NCBI GenBank assembly: GCA_002914805.1
Contig: JXTB01000022.1
Location: 1,101,523 to 1,165,522 of the forward strand
From: Parasponia andersonii
Taxonomy: Eukaryota; Streptophyta; Magnoliopsida; Rosales; Cannabaceae
Direction of reading: 5' to 3'
Length of the DNA: 64,000 nucleotides
Position 1 is the first letter of the stretch. Each line of letters begins with the position of its first letter. The position numbers were made by a program, and so were the translations under genes. The notes beneath the pieces are model-generated. The model was given only the letters and a program-made list of their open reading frames with translations. It was not told the DNA's origin and searched no databases. Of the stretch, positions 12,121 through 23,621 are shown piece by piece.

Positions 12121-13343
12121 TTATTCCCCGTGATTAGCACCGAATAAGAGCAAAAAAAAATTAAACTTTGTGCCTCGTTTACAAGTTATTCACTGGTGGT
12201 CATACTCATAGGTAGTAACCATACCTCTCTCTAATATAAAAGTTCTAAAGTCGAAAATATTTCTCCAGTTTTTCAAAAGAAAATTATTCACCAAGTCCAT
12301 CCTTATTGATTGGTCAAACTTATCGAATGAGAATTATGCATAAGAGGTGAATGAGTAATAATTTATCCTTTCAAACATTTTATTTTTTATAGAGATTTTG
12401 ATTTCCTTGACTTAATATTATCACCATATATCACATTTTCACAAACTGAATTAAACAAGAATAAGTTTTCTTTCTTCAAATTTGCGTTTTTTCCCATAAA
12501 GCTAGTTTTTTGAGATCCATGTGGAATTCCTTTATCTTGAGTCGTCGGTGTGGTGCACTACTATATAGATAGCGGTTGCCCAGTCTTGCTTAATTTCTTG
12601 TTGGTTTTGGTGTGTCTTACCATCAAAGGGCATTTTGATTGTTGTTTCCTTTCCACCAAGGACTTTTAGGCAAAGGTACATCTATATTAGAAACGCAAAA
12701 CAACTTTTTAAAAAAAATACATATATATAGCTTATATTAATTATATATCATAACGAAAAATACGAATATCTGACACAATATGATAAAACAAAAATCACAG
12801 ACATATTCTACTATAATAGGATATTTTTCACTGCCCTAAATATACAAAATTCATTATTCCGCCAAACTTGTTTAGCAAAATAAGTTTCACTATTTTCAAA
12901 GGATCCTAGACGCTAACTTTAAACAACATGCACGTGGATTTTCAATTCCACTCACTAAAATATAATACAACGTGCACGTAATATTCCCATGTTATTGACC
13001 AAAAAAAAACCTTATCGAAAAATAAAGAAATAATTGCTTAATTTAGTGTTTTATTTTTCAAATACAAGTTAAAATTCTTAGATTCAGTTAAAAAAAAAAA
13101 AAAACGAAGTAAAAAGAATTTTATTGAATTCAGTCTAATTTAGAAGGTATTCATATCCCCATGCATCATGAGATGTTTTCCAGCGACGAATTGTCTCCTC
13201 CCACTTCATCTAATTAATGTCTGCTGAGATATTAAACAACTTTGTTTTTCGTACAAATAAATTCCCTTGCAAGCCAGACAAACAGATACACTACAAAAGC
13301 AGCTTTATTTGACATTTCTCTTATAAATAAAAGTAAGGTATAT
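12121..13343. other. Intergenic DNA, nothing recognised
   Basis: AT-rich sequence on both strands without a supported gene, RNA or complete transposon. An A run lies at about 13090-13104. Confidence 0.5.
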
Positions 13344-13352
13344 TAATTATTA

Positions 13353-14201
13353 GGATTAATGACGCAACTGGTCCCTTGACTATGTACGTTGTGACGATTT
13401 GGTCCCTATAGTTTTAGTTCCGACAATTTTTTCCCGACTTACTGATTTGTTATAATTTGGTCCTAATTAAAAATTTCCGTTAAATGTCTTACGGAAAAGA
13501 TTAAAAAAACACTGAATAAAAAAGACTTTAAAACCAATAAACAAAAAGTAAATAGAAAAAACATAACATGAGATGGCTAGCAAGACCCCATTCTGCGGCA
13601 AGCAATGGAAGATCCAATTCAATTTTCAATTAATCACCCAAGATTGACCCTATTGTTGAGATGTGGCCACTTGGCTTGAAACTGTTGATCAAGAAGTTTC
13701 ATCCTTTTATACTTGGATGGTCTTAAAAATTCTTACAACTATAAATTTGAACAGAGGGTGGTGTTCATGTGTCTCTTCTTTCTTTTGGTGGTCATGGGGT
13801 TTTTGTTTTCTTTGAACAGAAGGTTGAAGGAATTGGTATTTTCTTTTCATTCGTTACGATATTGCTTGATTTCGACAAGAGAATAGTTTTAACAAGGAAA
13901 ATCCTAAGCTAGAAAATTGTGAGCAAGAAAGAAGAAGAAGCTGGAGGTTTTGGGATTTTTTTTCTTTCCTTATTTTTTTTAACGTATTTTTCTATTTAAT
14001 TTTTTTCAGTGATATTTAACCCTTTTCTTGAGACATTTAACGGAAATTTTAAGTAGGACTAAATTGTAACAAATCAGTAAGTCAATGGATTATTACCAAA
14101 AAAAAAAAAGCAACCCAATGGATAAAATTGCTAAAATTGAAACTATATGCACCAAATTGTCACAGCATATATAGTCAAGGGACCAATTGCGGCAATTACC
14201 C
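13353..14201. mobile_element. Mutator-like MITE (MULE-MITE) with about 140-bp TIRs and 9-bp TSD
   Basis: The left end reads GGATTAATGACGCAACTGG then TCCCTTGACTATG. The reverse complement of the right end reads GGGTAATTGCCGCAATTGG then TCCCTTGACTATA. The match continues inward for roughly 140 bases through CTTACTGATTTGTTA and TTTCCGTTAAATGTC. The element is flanked by a perfect 9-bp duplication, TAATTATTA, at 13344-13352 and 14202-14210. Long TIRs with a 9-bp duplication are the hallmark of Mutator-like elements. The roughly 400-base interior (about 13560-13970) has no transposase and is less AT-rich than the arms, so it may be captured host sequence. Confidence 0.88.
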
Positions 14202-14210
14202 TAATTATTA

Positions 14211-14700
14211 TGACCCACCAATATTTTAGCGTGACAAGCAAAATTCGTGTGTTGGAACACTTGTACTTGGTTAACAAACACATTTCTTTTATTTTCTATT
14301 AATTCCTTCTCTTTCTTTCTGTTTTCTCCCGATCAAAATCGAGTATTTCATGCTACCCTTGGCATTTTTTCAACCAAAAAAAGAACACCTTCATCTAGAA
14401 TCACAAGAGAGAAGACAGCTTTTACGCTAGTGTGACTTAATTTGTTTGTCTTCGCATCATAACACAGTTGACACCATCAAATTACTAGTAAAATGATAAA
14501 GAATATATATATAAGAAAAACTATTAGATAGTGCATGAATTTTCCTGAACTTGTGCATTTACAATTAATCAATCTTCTATTATTTTGGAGAATTTCTTTT
14601 ATTTAAAAATTGTTTTTGTTGTTCTTCTTTGTTTGTTCCTCTCTTTTTTTTTTTCCTTTTTTGTTTTATCACAGTTGATTTTCGTTTTAGTATAAGTCTT
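14211..14700. other. Intergenic DNA, nothing recognised
   Basis: Short spacer between the Mutator-like MITE and the copia element. It holds a 62-codon open frame without a domain and T-rich stretches. Confidence 0.5.
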
Positions 14701-15186
14701 TATTACGAAATTTTATTTCTTATGTTGGACCACATATTTTAATAATTGTATTGGGCTATATTATTCTTAGGCAAACCAGATAAGTGATTTAATAAGATTA
14801 GGTCAGGATATCTAACTAGGTATAGATACCAATGTGGATACCATATTAGTCACCTAGTTAGGTGTGATGAATACCCAACAAGGGACTATATAAAAAGAAT
14901 ATTAGGGTTATGGTCTCCACTACTTTTTCAAGTACCCTTAATCTCTCTATGGCATGCCATCAGTTACTGAGAGTTCCATCTGAGTATTTTAGGAATTAAG
15001 TTGTGTGGAAGACCAAACCTCAAGCAATTGCAATCAATTTATAACACTTCCGTCTTCGGTTCATCGTTTAGATTACAGTCATCTATCATAAACTCAAGTA
15101 TACTTAATGAATTCTTACCTATCAATTTTACATGAATGATCTAGGGTTCGTGTTTGGTATTTACACTCCCATATTCATTCCCAACA
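14701..15186 (+). repeat. 5' LTR of the copia element
   Basis: Begins TATTACGAAATTTTATTTC (the 3' copy begins TGTTAGGAAATTTTATTTC) and ends ...TTCCCAACA. A TATA-like GACTATATAAA lies near 14884 and its counterpart in the 3' LTR lies near 21259. Both LTRs share the phrase GAATATTAGGGTTATGG. It is about 486 bases against about 535 in the 3' LTR. Confidence 0.88.
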
Positions 15187-15188
15187 AG

Positions 15189-15200
15189 TAGTATCAAAGC
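15189..15200 (+). other. Primer binding site (initiator tRNA-Met type)
   Basis: TAGTATCAAAGC, two bases after the LTR end, matches 10 of 12 positions of TGGTATCAGAGC, the usual complement of the 3' end of plant initiator tRNA-Met. This is the first-strand priming site of the retrotransposon, slightly mutated. Confidence 0.8.
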
Positions 15201-16400
15201 AAGATTTCATGTTAAAATTAATTAGGTTTTCATGCATGTATGTACTTTTTATAATTTATGCCTATTTGGATTTCTAGGATTTAGATTATACATGCATAAT
15301 TTGTGATTTTATATGATTTATTGAGTATTTGATGATATGAGGATTAGGTTTTGACTTTTGGGTTGATCATATTTCGAATCTGGGGCCAAAAACATCACTT
15401 TTGAGTTTATTTTGATGTTTAAAGTCATTTAAGCGGATCTTGAATTTTTCAAATCCGTACGTGAACAGTGTTTTCGGCAAACTAATTCTGGTTTTCAGTC
15501 TACTGAAAACACTATTCACGCGGGATTGATTTTCGGCAAAAATTGAGTTTTAGGTCAAATTTTGGGCTGATTTCGGTCATTTTTTACTTAAATCATGGAG
15601 TTTCAACCAATTTTCGACCTACTAAGGATTAGAAAGACCCTTGTCCGTTGAAAATCCTATTTGATTCTAGGGTTGATAAAGTGATGAGCTAATTCAGAAA
15701 GATCGAATCTGACAATTTGGACACTGTTAGATTCGGTCGACTGAAAGTGGGTTTTCGGTCGATTGAAAGTTGTTGAAAACCACATTTTACTCTCTATGGT
15801 TTTTAATCAACTGAAATTGGCAGAATCGGACGATTGATTCTGTCAACTGGTCGACCGATTTTGCCTGCAAAGAAAATTTCAGTTCTTTTTTGGCTATTTT
15901 TAGTCGATTTTTAAGCATTTCAGTTAATTTTTTTGCATCATTTGTCTTATATATTAGATTAAACATGATAAATCAATATATTACCAAAGTAACCTCTATT
16001 GTGTGGTTTTATTTATTCTAACGTATAAAGATGTTGCGAGTTTGTTGTTAATACAGATAATTATCGACCTAAAGGAATGTAGTTATTTGGCACGACAATA
16101 AACATACATGTGTTAATAAGTATTTGACTGTTGTTTGGTTTCTGTATGGACAATAAATCGGCCCAAAAAAAAGTTTATTGTTTGACAAGATTTATCGTCA
16201 GTATTTGATTGTTACACCTGAGAGTATCACTTGCAAGTTAATACATTAGCTCAAAGGAAGACCTATTAATGTTGCACTAGGTATCTTGTGATGGTAGCCC
16301 ACCTTATGTGATTATGTGATATATGTCATATTTGCATAATTTGTGATTAAATTGTATGCCTATATATGATATTTAAGTTGTGAGCATGTTTAATTCATGG
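15201..16400 (+). other. Untranslated leader of the copia element
   Basis: About 1.2 kb between the primer binding site and gag without a supported coding frame. It contains repeated phrases around TTCGGTCGACTGAAA and TTTTCGGTCGATTGAAA (about 15480-15850). This region normally serves as the RNA leader and packaging region. Confidence 0.6.
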
Positions 16401-16411
16401 TTTATTTTGTT

Positions 16412-17428
16412 CTCTGTTCAGTTTCTGCTACCAATATATCTGCCAATTTGAGTATCATTCCTGTACTTATGGACATAAACTTTAAGGCCTGAAAAGAGAA
16501 TATCATAATCGTACTGGGTTGTATGGATCTTAACCTGACACTCAGAAAGGACCAACCTACTACTCTTACGGAAGAAAGTTCCACTAAGGATAAAAGAAAC
16601 TTGGAGCTTTGGGGAAAGTCTAAATGTATGAGTGTCATGATCATGAACTACTTTATTCCAGAAGTCATGTGGGGCTCTTTGCCAAACAAAGAAAATGCTA
16701 AGGATTTCCTTGCTGTTGTTGAAAAATTATATCTCAAGAATGAAAAGGATGAGATGATCAGTATCTTAGGGAAACTCATCTCAATAAAGTATAGTGGCAA
16801 AAGAAATATAAGGGAGTACATCATGCAGATGTCTCATTTGACTAGCAAGTTTAAGGAATTCGAGTTAGAAATTAATGAGGATTTGCTTGTAGCTTTGGTT
16901 TTGCTTTCTCTTCCTAATCAGTATGGGAACTTACAGACCATACATAATGCTCAAAAGGATAAATGGAATATTAATGAATTAATATCTATTAGTGTTCATG
17001 AGGAAGAGAAAATCAAAGTTGTAAGGCTTGAAAGTGCTAAATTGACCACTACCTCTAAGGCAAAGAAGAAGAAAATAGATAAGGGTAAGGAAGCTACAGT
17101 AGCTCCACCTATAAAGGTACAGAAGAAGCAACATGAGCAAGGTTACTTCTTTTGTGGAAAGGGTGGACACCTGAAGAAGGAACGTGTTAAGTACAGAGCT
17201 TGGCATGTTAAGAAGAGTAAGCTTCTCATTTATATTTGTTCTGAAGTTAATTTAACTTCTGTACCTAAGGACACTTGGTGGGTAGATTTTAGTACTACTA
17301 TTCACGTTAATGTTTCCATACAGGACTGCCTATGGAGTCAGAAGCCAAGTGATACTGAAAGAGTTAACTATGTGGGCAATGGCCAAACAGCTGAAGTAGA
17401 GGTCATAGGTCATTTTAGGTTGTTTTAG
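16412..17428 (+). pseudogene. Copia gag with protease start, degenerate
   Basis: Nucleocapsid/capsid polyprotein of the retrotransposon. The longest open part starts at Met 16523 (301 residues), but homologous-looking sequence continues upstream in frame to about 16412 and is cut by a TGA at 16490-16492, where a Trp is usual in this family. The capsid-type region runs to about residue 165. The Cys-His zinc knuckle near residue 209 (YFFCGKGGHLKKERVKY) has lost two of its Cys ligands. The protease start follows as WWVDF, in which the Asp-Ser-Gly catalytic triplet is altered. The frame ends at a stop at 17428. It is non-functional as it stands. Confidence 0.85.
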
Positions 17429-17689
17429 AATTCTGGAAAATATTTGGATTTGTATGAGACTTTTCTGGTACCATCTTTAAGGCAGAATTTGGTTTTCATT
17501 TCTGTATTGGACAAATCTTGATTTACTTGTTCTTTCGAAAATAATTTATTTCGTCTTATGTGTGATTCAATTATTGTTGGTACTTATTTTCTTAATAATA
17601 ACTTATATGTGTTAAATTTCCAACCCTCTGTTAATGAAACTTTGTAAGTTAATTTAGGAGGTACAAAATAAAAATTAACTAATAAGGAC

Positions 17690-20489
17690 TCATCGATGTT
17701 ATGGTACAGATGCTTAGGACACATTTTTAAACAAATAATTGAACGTTTTGTGTCTGATGGGATCCTTAGTCCCCTTGATTTGGCAGACTTTAAAGTCTAC
17801 ATCGAGTGTATAAAGGAGAAACAGAAAAATGTTAGGAAGTTAGGTACCAATAAGAGCTACATCGAGTGTATAAAGGAGAAACAAAAAAACGTTAGGAAGT
17901 TAGGTACCAATAAGAGCTCTAGCATCTTAGAACTGATATATACGAATATCTATGGTCCATTCCCTACGGCTTCTTAGAATGGATAATAATACTTTATCAC
18001 TTTCATGGATGATTATTCTCGCTATGGGTACATGTACTTAATTTATGAGAAGTCACAATCACTGGACGTATTTAAGACTTATAACGCTGAGGTTGAAAAT
18101 CAGCTTGATAAGAAAATTAAAACTATCAAATCTGATCATAGTGATGAGTACTATGGTCAGTATAACAGATCAGGTGAGTAACGTCCAAGGCCCTTTACTA
18201 AATATTTAGAAGAGTGTGGCATCGTTCTGCAATACACTATGCCTAGAAAACCTAACATGAATAGTATTGTTGAACGACGTAGTAGGATACTAAAGGATAT
18301 GGTAAAGAGTATGATCAGTCATTCCACCTTACCAGAATCATTATAAGGAGACACACTCAAAACTACAGCAAAAATCCTTAACAGGGTACTGAGCAAAGCA
18401 ATAGCAAAAACCCTTTATGAACTCTGGATTGGGCGGAAGTCTAGTATAAGTCATTTACACATATAGGGTTGTCCAGATGAGGCAAGGCCTTACATGCCGA
18501 ATGAAAAGAAACTAGACTCAAGAACAGTAAGTTGCTACTTTGTAGGGTATTTTGAAAGATTCAGAGGCTATAAGTTTTATGATCTCATAGTAAAGTCTTT
18601 CTTTGAGACAGAAAATGCCAAATTTCTTGAGGATATTGAGTTTGGGGGGAAAGATAAAGTTAGGGACATTGTCTTTGAAGAGGAATTCGTTTCTCTTTCT
18701 ATAGTTGCTATTGGCAATGGTCAGGACACTTAGAATCCTGTTCCTAATAATATCATTGTGCAATCGATCCAATTCAAGACAATGTTCAGGAGATTAAGGT
18801 AAATGCTTTTGTAAAGCAAATTCAACAACCTCAAGAACTAGTACCTTTAAAGAGGTCTACTAGAGAAAAGAGAAGTACAATTCTGAAGGATTATATCGTA
18901 TATCTCTAAGAACATGAGTTTGATATTAGGATAGTGGAAGATGATCCAATCAACTTCATACAGCTCAAACAAAGTTCCAAATCTCAAAAGTGGATCGATG
19001 CCATGAATGAGGAAATAAATTCTATGAGAGACAACGATGTTTGGGATCTCATCAAACTATCTGAAGGTTCGAAACTCATTGGTTACAAATGGATATTTAA
19101 GACCAAACAGGATTTAAAAGGCAATGTTGAGAGATATAAGACATGTCTTGTCACTAAAGACTTCACTCAGAAGGAAAGCATTGACTTTAAAGAGACCTCT
19201 CTAGTTGCTTTGAAGGACTCCTTTAGAGTTATTATAGCACTTGTGGCACATTTTGAACTTGAACTGCATCAAATGGACGTTAAGACAGTGTTTCTCAATA
19301 AAGACAGTGATGAAACAATATATATAGTGCAACTAGAAAACGATATATCGGGAGATCCAAAATCTATGGTCTCAAGCAAGCTTCCCATCAATAGTATCAT
19401 AAATTTTGTGAGGTAATCATCTTGTTTGATTTTGAAGTGAATTTTATTGATGATTGTATATACTATAAGTTCAGTAGGAGTAATTTTATCTTCCCGGTGC
19501 TTTATGTTGATGATATACTACTGACAAGTAGTGATATAGGCTTACTATACAACACCAAAAGATTTCTCGCGAAAAACTTCGAAATAAAAGATCTTGGAGT
19601 CGCCTCTTTTATATTAGGTATACAAATACATCGAGATCGCTCTAGAGGTATCATTGGAATATCACAAAAGAGCTATATCGAGAGAGTACTCATTATATTT
19701 GGTATAGATAAATGTGCGCCAACAGACACTCCGATGTCTAAGGGAGATAAATTTAGCCTCAGCAAAAGCCTCGAGAATGATGTTGACGAAGAAGTCATGC
19801 AACAGCTTCCTTATACTTTGGTTGTAGGGAGTCTGATATATACTTAAATATGTACATATCTGGAACTTGCATTCATAGTTGGCATATTGGGTAGATATAT
19901 GAGTAACCCTGAAGTAGATTATTGGAAAGCAGCAAAAAGGATTACGAGATACGTACAGAGAACAAAGGAATACATGCTCATTTATCAGAGATCAGACATT
20001 TTAGAGATCATTGAGTACTCTGACTCTGATTTTGTAGTATGTTTAGACAGTAAGAGATTCACATCAGACTATGTCTTTCTTTTAACTGAGGAAGTTATTT
20101 ATTGAAAGAGTACCAAGCAGACACTTATAGCTACTTCAACTATAGAAGTAGAATTCATAACTTATTATGAGGCATCCAATCAAGGAATATGGCTGTGAAA
20201 CTTTGTCACCGGGCTACATGTAGTGAATGGTATTGAGAGACTATTGAAACTTTATTGTAACAATAACTCGGCAGTTTTATATTCCAACAATAACAGGAGC
20301 TCATCGAAGTCAGAGCACATTGACATTAAGTTCCTAGCTGTAAGAGAAAGAGTACATAATCATTTAGGGTCAATTGAGTATATCAGTACAAACTCTATGA
20401 TAGCGGATCAACTTACTAAAAGTTTACCATCTAAGGTCTTTCACAAGCGCACTACTCGTATGGGTGTTGTATTTTTGGATGGTGTGTAA
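17690..20489 (+). pseudogene. Copia pol (integrase, reverse transcriptase, RNase H), degenerate
   Basis: Fragments in the copia order. Integrase zinc-binding and core-start region at 17696-17977 (LWYRCLGH, GPFPTAS), ending in a TAG. Further integrase sequence in broken frames to about 18470, including FMDDYSRYGY near 18003. A stretch at 18494-18733. Reverse transcriptase at 18934-19416 (KWIFKTKQD, LHQMDVKTVFLN) and 19422-19847, which keeps the catalytic YVDDILLTSSD; a frameshift and a stop separate the two halves near 19350-19420. RNase H at 19887-20105 and 20223-20489 (HIDIKFLAVRERV, ADQLTKSL, TRMGV). At least five stops or shifts prevent a full polyprotein. Confidence 0.9.
17797..17916 (+). 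repeat. In-frame 60-bp tandem duplication inside the integrase remnant
   Basis: The 60-base unit at 17797-17856 is repeated at 17857-17916 with two substitutions. In frame it doubles a 20-residue segment beginning YIECIKEKQKNVRK in the zinc-binding part of integrase. It is a local slippage or unequal-crossing-over event after insertion, in line with loss of selection. Confidence 0.93.
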
Positions 20490-20597
20490 CTTTAGTGGGA
20501 GTTTGTAATTTAGTTTAGATACTTATTGTGTGACACTTGTTTATGTTTATATACTATAGTACTTTGATTATTAATGATAGTTTTTATTATAGACTTT

Positions 20598-20653
20598 GTC
20601 CATTATATATTATATGATGCATTTCGTCCATTATATATTATATGATGCATTTC
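20598..20653. repeat. Tandem duplication, 28 bp x 2
   Basis: The unit starting GTCCATTATATATTATATGA occurs at 20598-20625 and 20626-20653 with identical sequence, in the non-coding part of the copia element after RNase H. Confidence 0.9.
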
Positions 20654-21018
20654 ATATTTTCTTACTTTTTCATTGTGGTTAACAATAAAGTTTGAGATAA
20701 TACACTAAAGGGAAAAGACTAAGGTCAATCTCAATAAAGTTTAAGGAGGACCAATTAGAAATAGGCATGGTAAATCACGTTGCGTGTGATTTCCATGCCA
20801 CATTCCCTACTCGATCTGTGTTATTCGGATGTATTAGTACAGTGATGATTAAGGGTTCTAGTTGTTATCCAAATTATTGCAACGACAAGCGCTTTGGTTT
20901 CGTGCTGATATGTCTGATAGACGGGATTGCAACTTCAGGGATATTCAGGAGTAATATGGCATATTTATGGCCGTACTTCAGTTTTATAATACAATTGTGT
21001 TTGGTACATATGTGATCC

Positions 21019-21029
21019 AAGTGGGAGAT
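21019..21029 (+). other. Polypurine tract of the copia element
   Basis: AAGTGGGAGAT lies immediately before the 3' LTR start (TGTTAGGAAA at 21030). This is the usual site of second-strand priming. Confidence 0.85.
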
Positions 21030-21564
21030 TGTTAGGAAATTTTATTTCCTATATTGGGTCATATATTTTAATAATTATATTGGGTCATATATTTTAACAA
21101 TTATTCATATATTTTAACAATTATATTAGGTCATATTATTTTTAAGTAGACTCAATAAGTGATTTAATAAGGCTGGGTCAAGATATCTAATTGGGTATGG
21201 ATACCAATATCAATACCTTGTAAGTCACCCACTTGGGTATGATGGATATTCAATAAGGGACTATATAAAGAGAATATTAGGGTTATGGCCCCTACCACCT
21301 TTTCATGTACGCTCAATTTTCTCTGTAGCCTATAATCAATTACTGAGAATTCTATCTGAGTATTTTAGGGATTAGGTTATATGGAAGATTAAACCCTCAG
21401 ACAATTACAGTCAATTTCTAATGCTTTCCGCCTTCGGTTCATCGTCTAAATTACAGTCATATATCATGGACTCATGTATATTCAATGAATTTTTATTTAT
21501 CAATTTTACATGAATGATCTAGGATTTGTGTTTGATATTTGTAATCCTATATTCATTTCTAACA
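21030..21564 (+). repeat. 3' LTR of the copia element
   Basis: Starts TGTTAGGAAATTTTATTTCC and ends ...CATTTCTAACA, keeping TG...CA ends. A phrase near CATATATTTTAAYAATTAT occurs three times between about 21058 and 21125 but once in the 5' LTR, which explains its extra length. Confidence 0.9.
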
Positions 21565-22508
21565 ATCTTTTCTTAATTATTATTTTATAATTTATAACTA
21601 GAGTATAGTATTTTCCAACCAAAAAGAAAAATAAATGTTACTTTACTTTGTTTACTAGTATAGGTCCTATTTTTGAAGATTGTAGGTGGGTAGTTGGTCC
21701 TCCACCTGTCTGAGATTTTTCCTTTCGTTTTACTAGCCAAAAAGCTCAAAGACCATTATGTTACAAGTAATGCTGGATGCATTTAAACAATTAATGTTAG
21801 GATTTTTTTTTTTTAAAAAAAAAAAAAAAGAAAGGTAAAATTTGCACCAAATAGACTAACAAATTTAATTCACATTTTATTTTAATACGGACCATATTAT
21901 TTGAATTGCGCGGTTGGATATTATGACCTTACGTTTTACACTACTATTGTAAAAGGACATCAATATCACCTACTAGGATGATATTTTAAAAGACTCGAAG
22001 ATCATTACGATACAAAGTTGAATTCACAGATAAGGTGTCTTAACTTAGAATGATCCAAAGTGAGGTTCACATAGTAGAGAAACCTCTCGCAACTTTAAGC
22101 CTAACTTGTAAACTAGAACAAAAAGAAGCAAAATTGATCGATATCGACATTTTGCGAAAACATAATGCTCATCTTTTAATTAATACCAAACACAATATTG
22201 TAGTCGAAAGGAGGACTCCCTAAATAGCATCTTCAAATGGCAATCTTTATTTGTAACCTTTGAAAAATTTAGCTATGGTAGTTTTCAGTTACACAAATTT
22301 TTCTTTTTTTAATTTTTTGTCATCTGATTTTAAATATAAAGAGGTTTCTACTACAATTTTAGATTCCATTTTTAATGATATGAGCGGATCCAATGAAATT
22401 TAGTACAAAAATACAAATTAAGGATTATTCTTTAGTATTAATGAAAATGTGTGATTAACTAGGTTAACTAGTATACCTCGTTACTCTTTTAGCTATATTA
22501 TCCAATTA
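21565..22508. other. Intergenic DNA, nothing recognised
   Basis: No supported gene. It contains a T run followed directly by an A run at about 21803-21830, a pattern also seen at SINE tails elsewhere in this window, but no SINE body could be recognised here. Confidence 0.5.
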
Positions 22509-22951
22509 AGATGTTCATTTGGTATGCAGGACTGGTATTGGACTATTGCATCGAATTGGATTAGATTGAAATAAATACAATATTATTCCATTTTTGGAAT
22601 GGTATTAAATAGGATTATAGTGTGGTATTGAATTGAATTAGAACTATTATTATAATGTGGGACTTGTAATGTAGAATCCACTTTTCTTAAAATGTGTAAT
22701 AGATTTATTTTAAATTAATTAAAATTTTAAAAAATGTAAAAGGAATACTTTTTATATAGAACCGATAAATTTTAGAATTTAGAAATAGATATAACCTCAT
22801 TACTATTGAACGTGGGATTAATAATCCCATAATTTTGAATGAGAGTAATTATACCACTTACATGAGACTATTTTGAGATTACGGAAGCATCAAAATTAGT
22901 ACAAGATAAATAATCTCAAGCCCAATCTCATGTACCAAACATGACCTGGAT
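22509..22951. mobile_element. MITE, probably Tourist/PIF-Harbinger-like
   Basis: The left end AGATGTTCATTTGGTATGCAG is mirrored by the reverse complement of the right end, AGGTCATGTTTGGTACATGAG. The interior is short, AT-rich and non-coding. A TTA precedes the left end at 22506-22508, but no clear TTA follows the right end, so the duplication is decayed or the boundary is off by a few bases. The TIR resembles that of the better-defined MITE at 41675. Confidence 0.6.
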
Positions 22952-23621
22952 TCATTTTAGAATTTTTTGTTTAAACATGCATATAGGATAAATACTTTTC
23001 TATAAATGGGTATTAAACAGGATAAATACTTTTGTACACAGCTAAAAAAAAGAGAAATAACAATAATAAATTCTTTTGTTTAATTGGTTAATATCAAAAT
23101 TTAACGACTGTACTTTCCCCGAGGGTAAATGCCTTCAACCTCTCTCGTCCAATTTCCTTATTTTCTGCCGTTTCTTCAGTGTTCAATCTCACACTCGTTA
23201 ACTTTTGGGCCCAAAGTGCCGCTATCCACCACCCCACAAATCGCCATGTACCCTTATTCACCATACCACATATATGCACAAATAACACTCTAGTTCAGTT
23301 TGCACAAAAGACTATTGGTTCAGTTTAGATACAGGTATCATAAAACGGATGAATAAACATCATAAAACGAATTATGACAATTCTTCTGACAGCAGAAGTC
23401 GAACAAATTGAAATTTGAATTTGCATGATACAACAAACCAGTGGTTCCACCGTTTTGATACCCATGAGTCCCTAAAACCCCTCATTATTTCACAAGGGTT
23501 AATTCTAACATTACAATCCTTTTTTTTTTTAATTCTCCTTTTTGAAAAGTTAAAAAACATGAAAATACTGTACAAGAGGGATCAATTTGGGATTCTGGCT
23601 TATGTACCTACAGAAATGAAA
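22952..23621. other. Intergenic spacer and 3' flank of the RING gene
   Basis: No gene supported. The bases just below 23622 are the 3' UTR side of the minus-strand RING gene. Short frames on both strands here are antisense or compositional. Confidence 0.5.

Larger units (their letters stand above)
14701..21564 (+). mobile_element. Complete but decayed Ty1/copia LTR retrotransposon
   Basis: A 6.9-kb element in plus orientation with the order LTR, PBS, gag, protease, integrase, reverse transcriptase, RNase H, polypurine tract, LTR. Integrase lying before reverse transcriptase defines the copia order. The flanks GTCTT (14696-14700) and ATCTT (21565-21569) match at 4 of 5 bases and are the likely target-site duplication. 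The two LTRs differ by many substitutions and by an internal expansion in the 3' copy, and the coding region carries several stops and frameshifts, so the insertion is old and cannot move by itself. Confidence 0.93.

Noticed and set aside
16402-16644. 80-codon minus-strand frame
   Set aside because: Antisense to the copia gag remnant.
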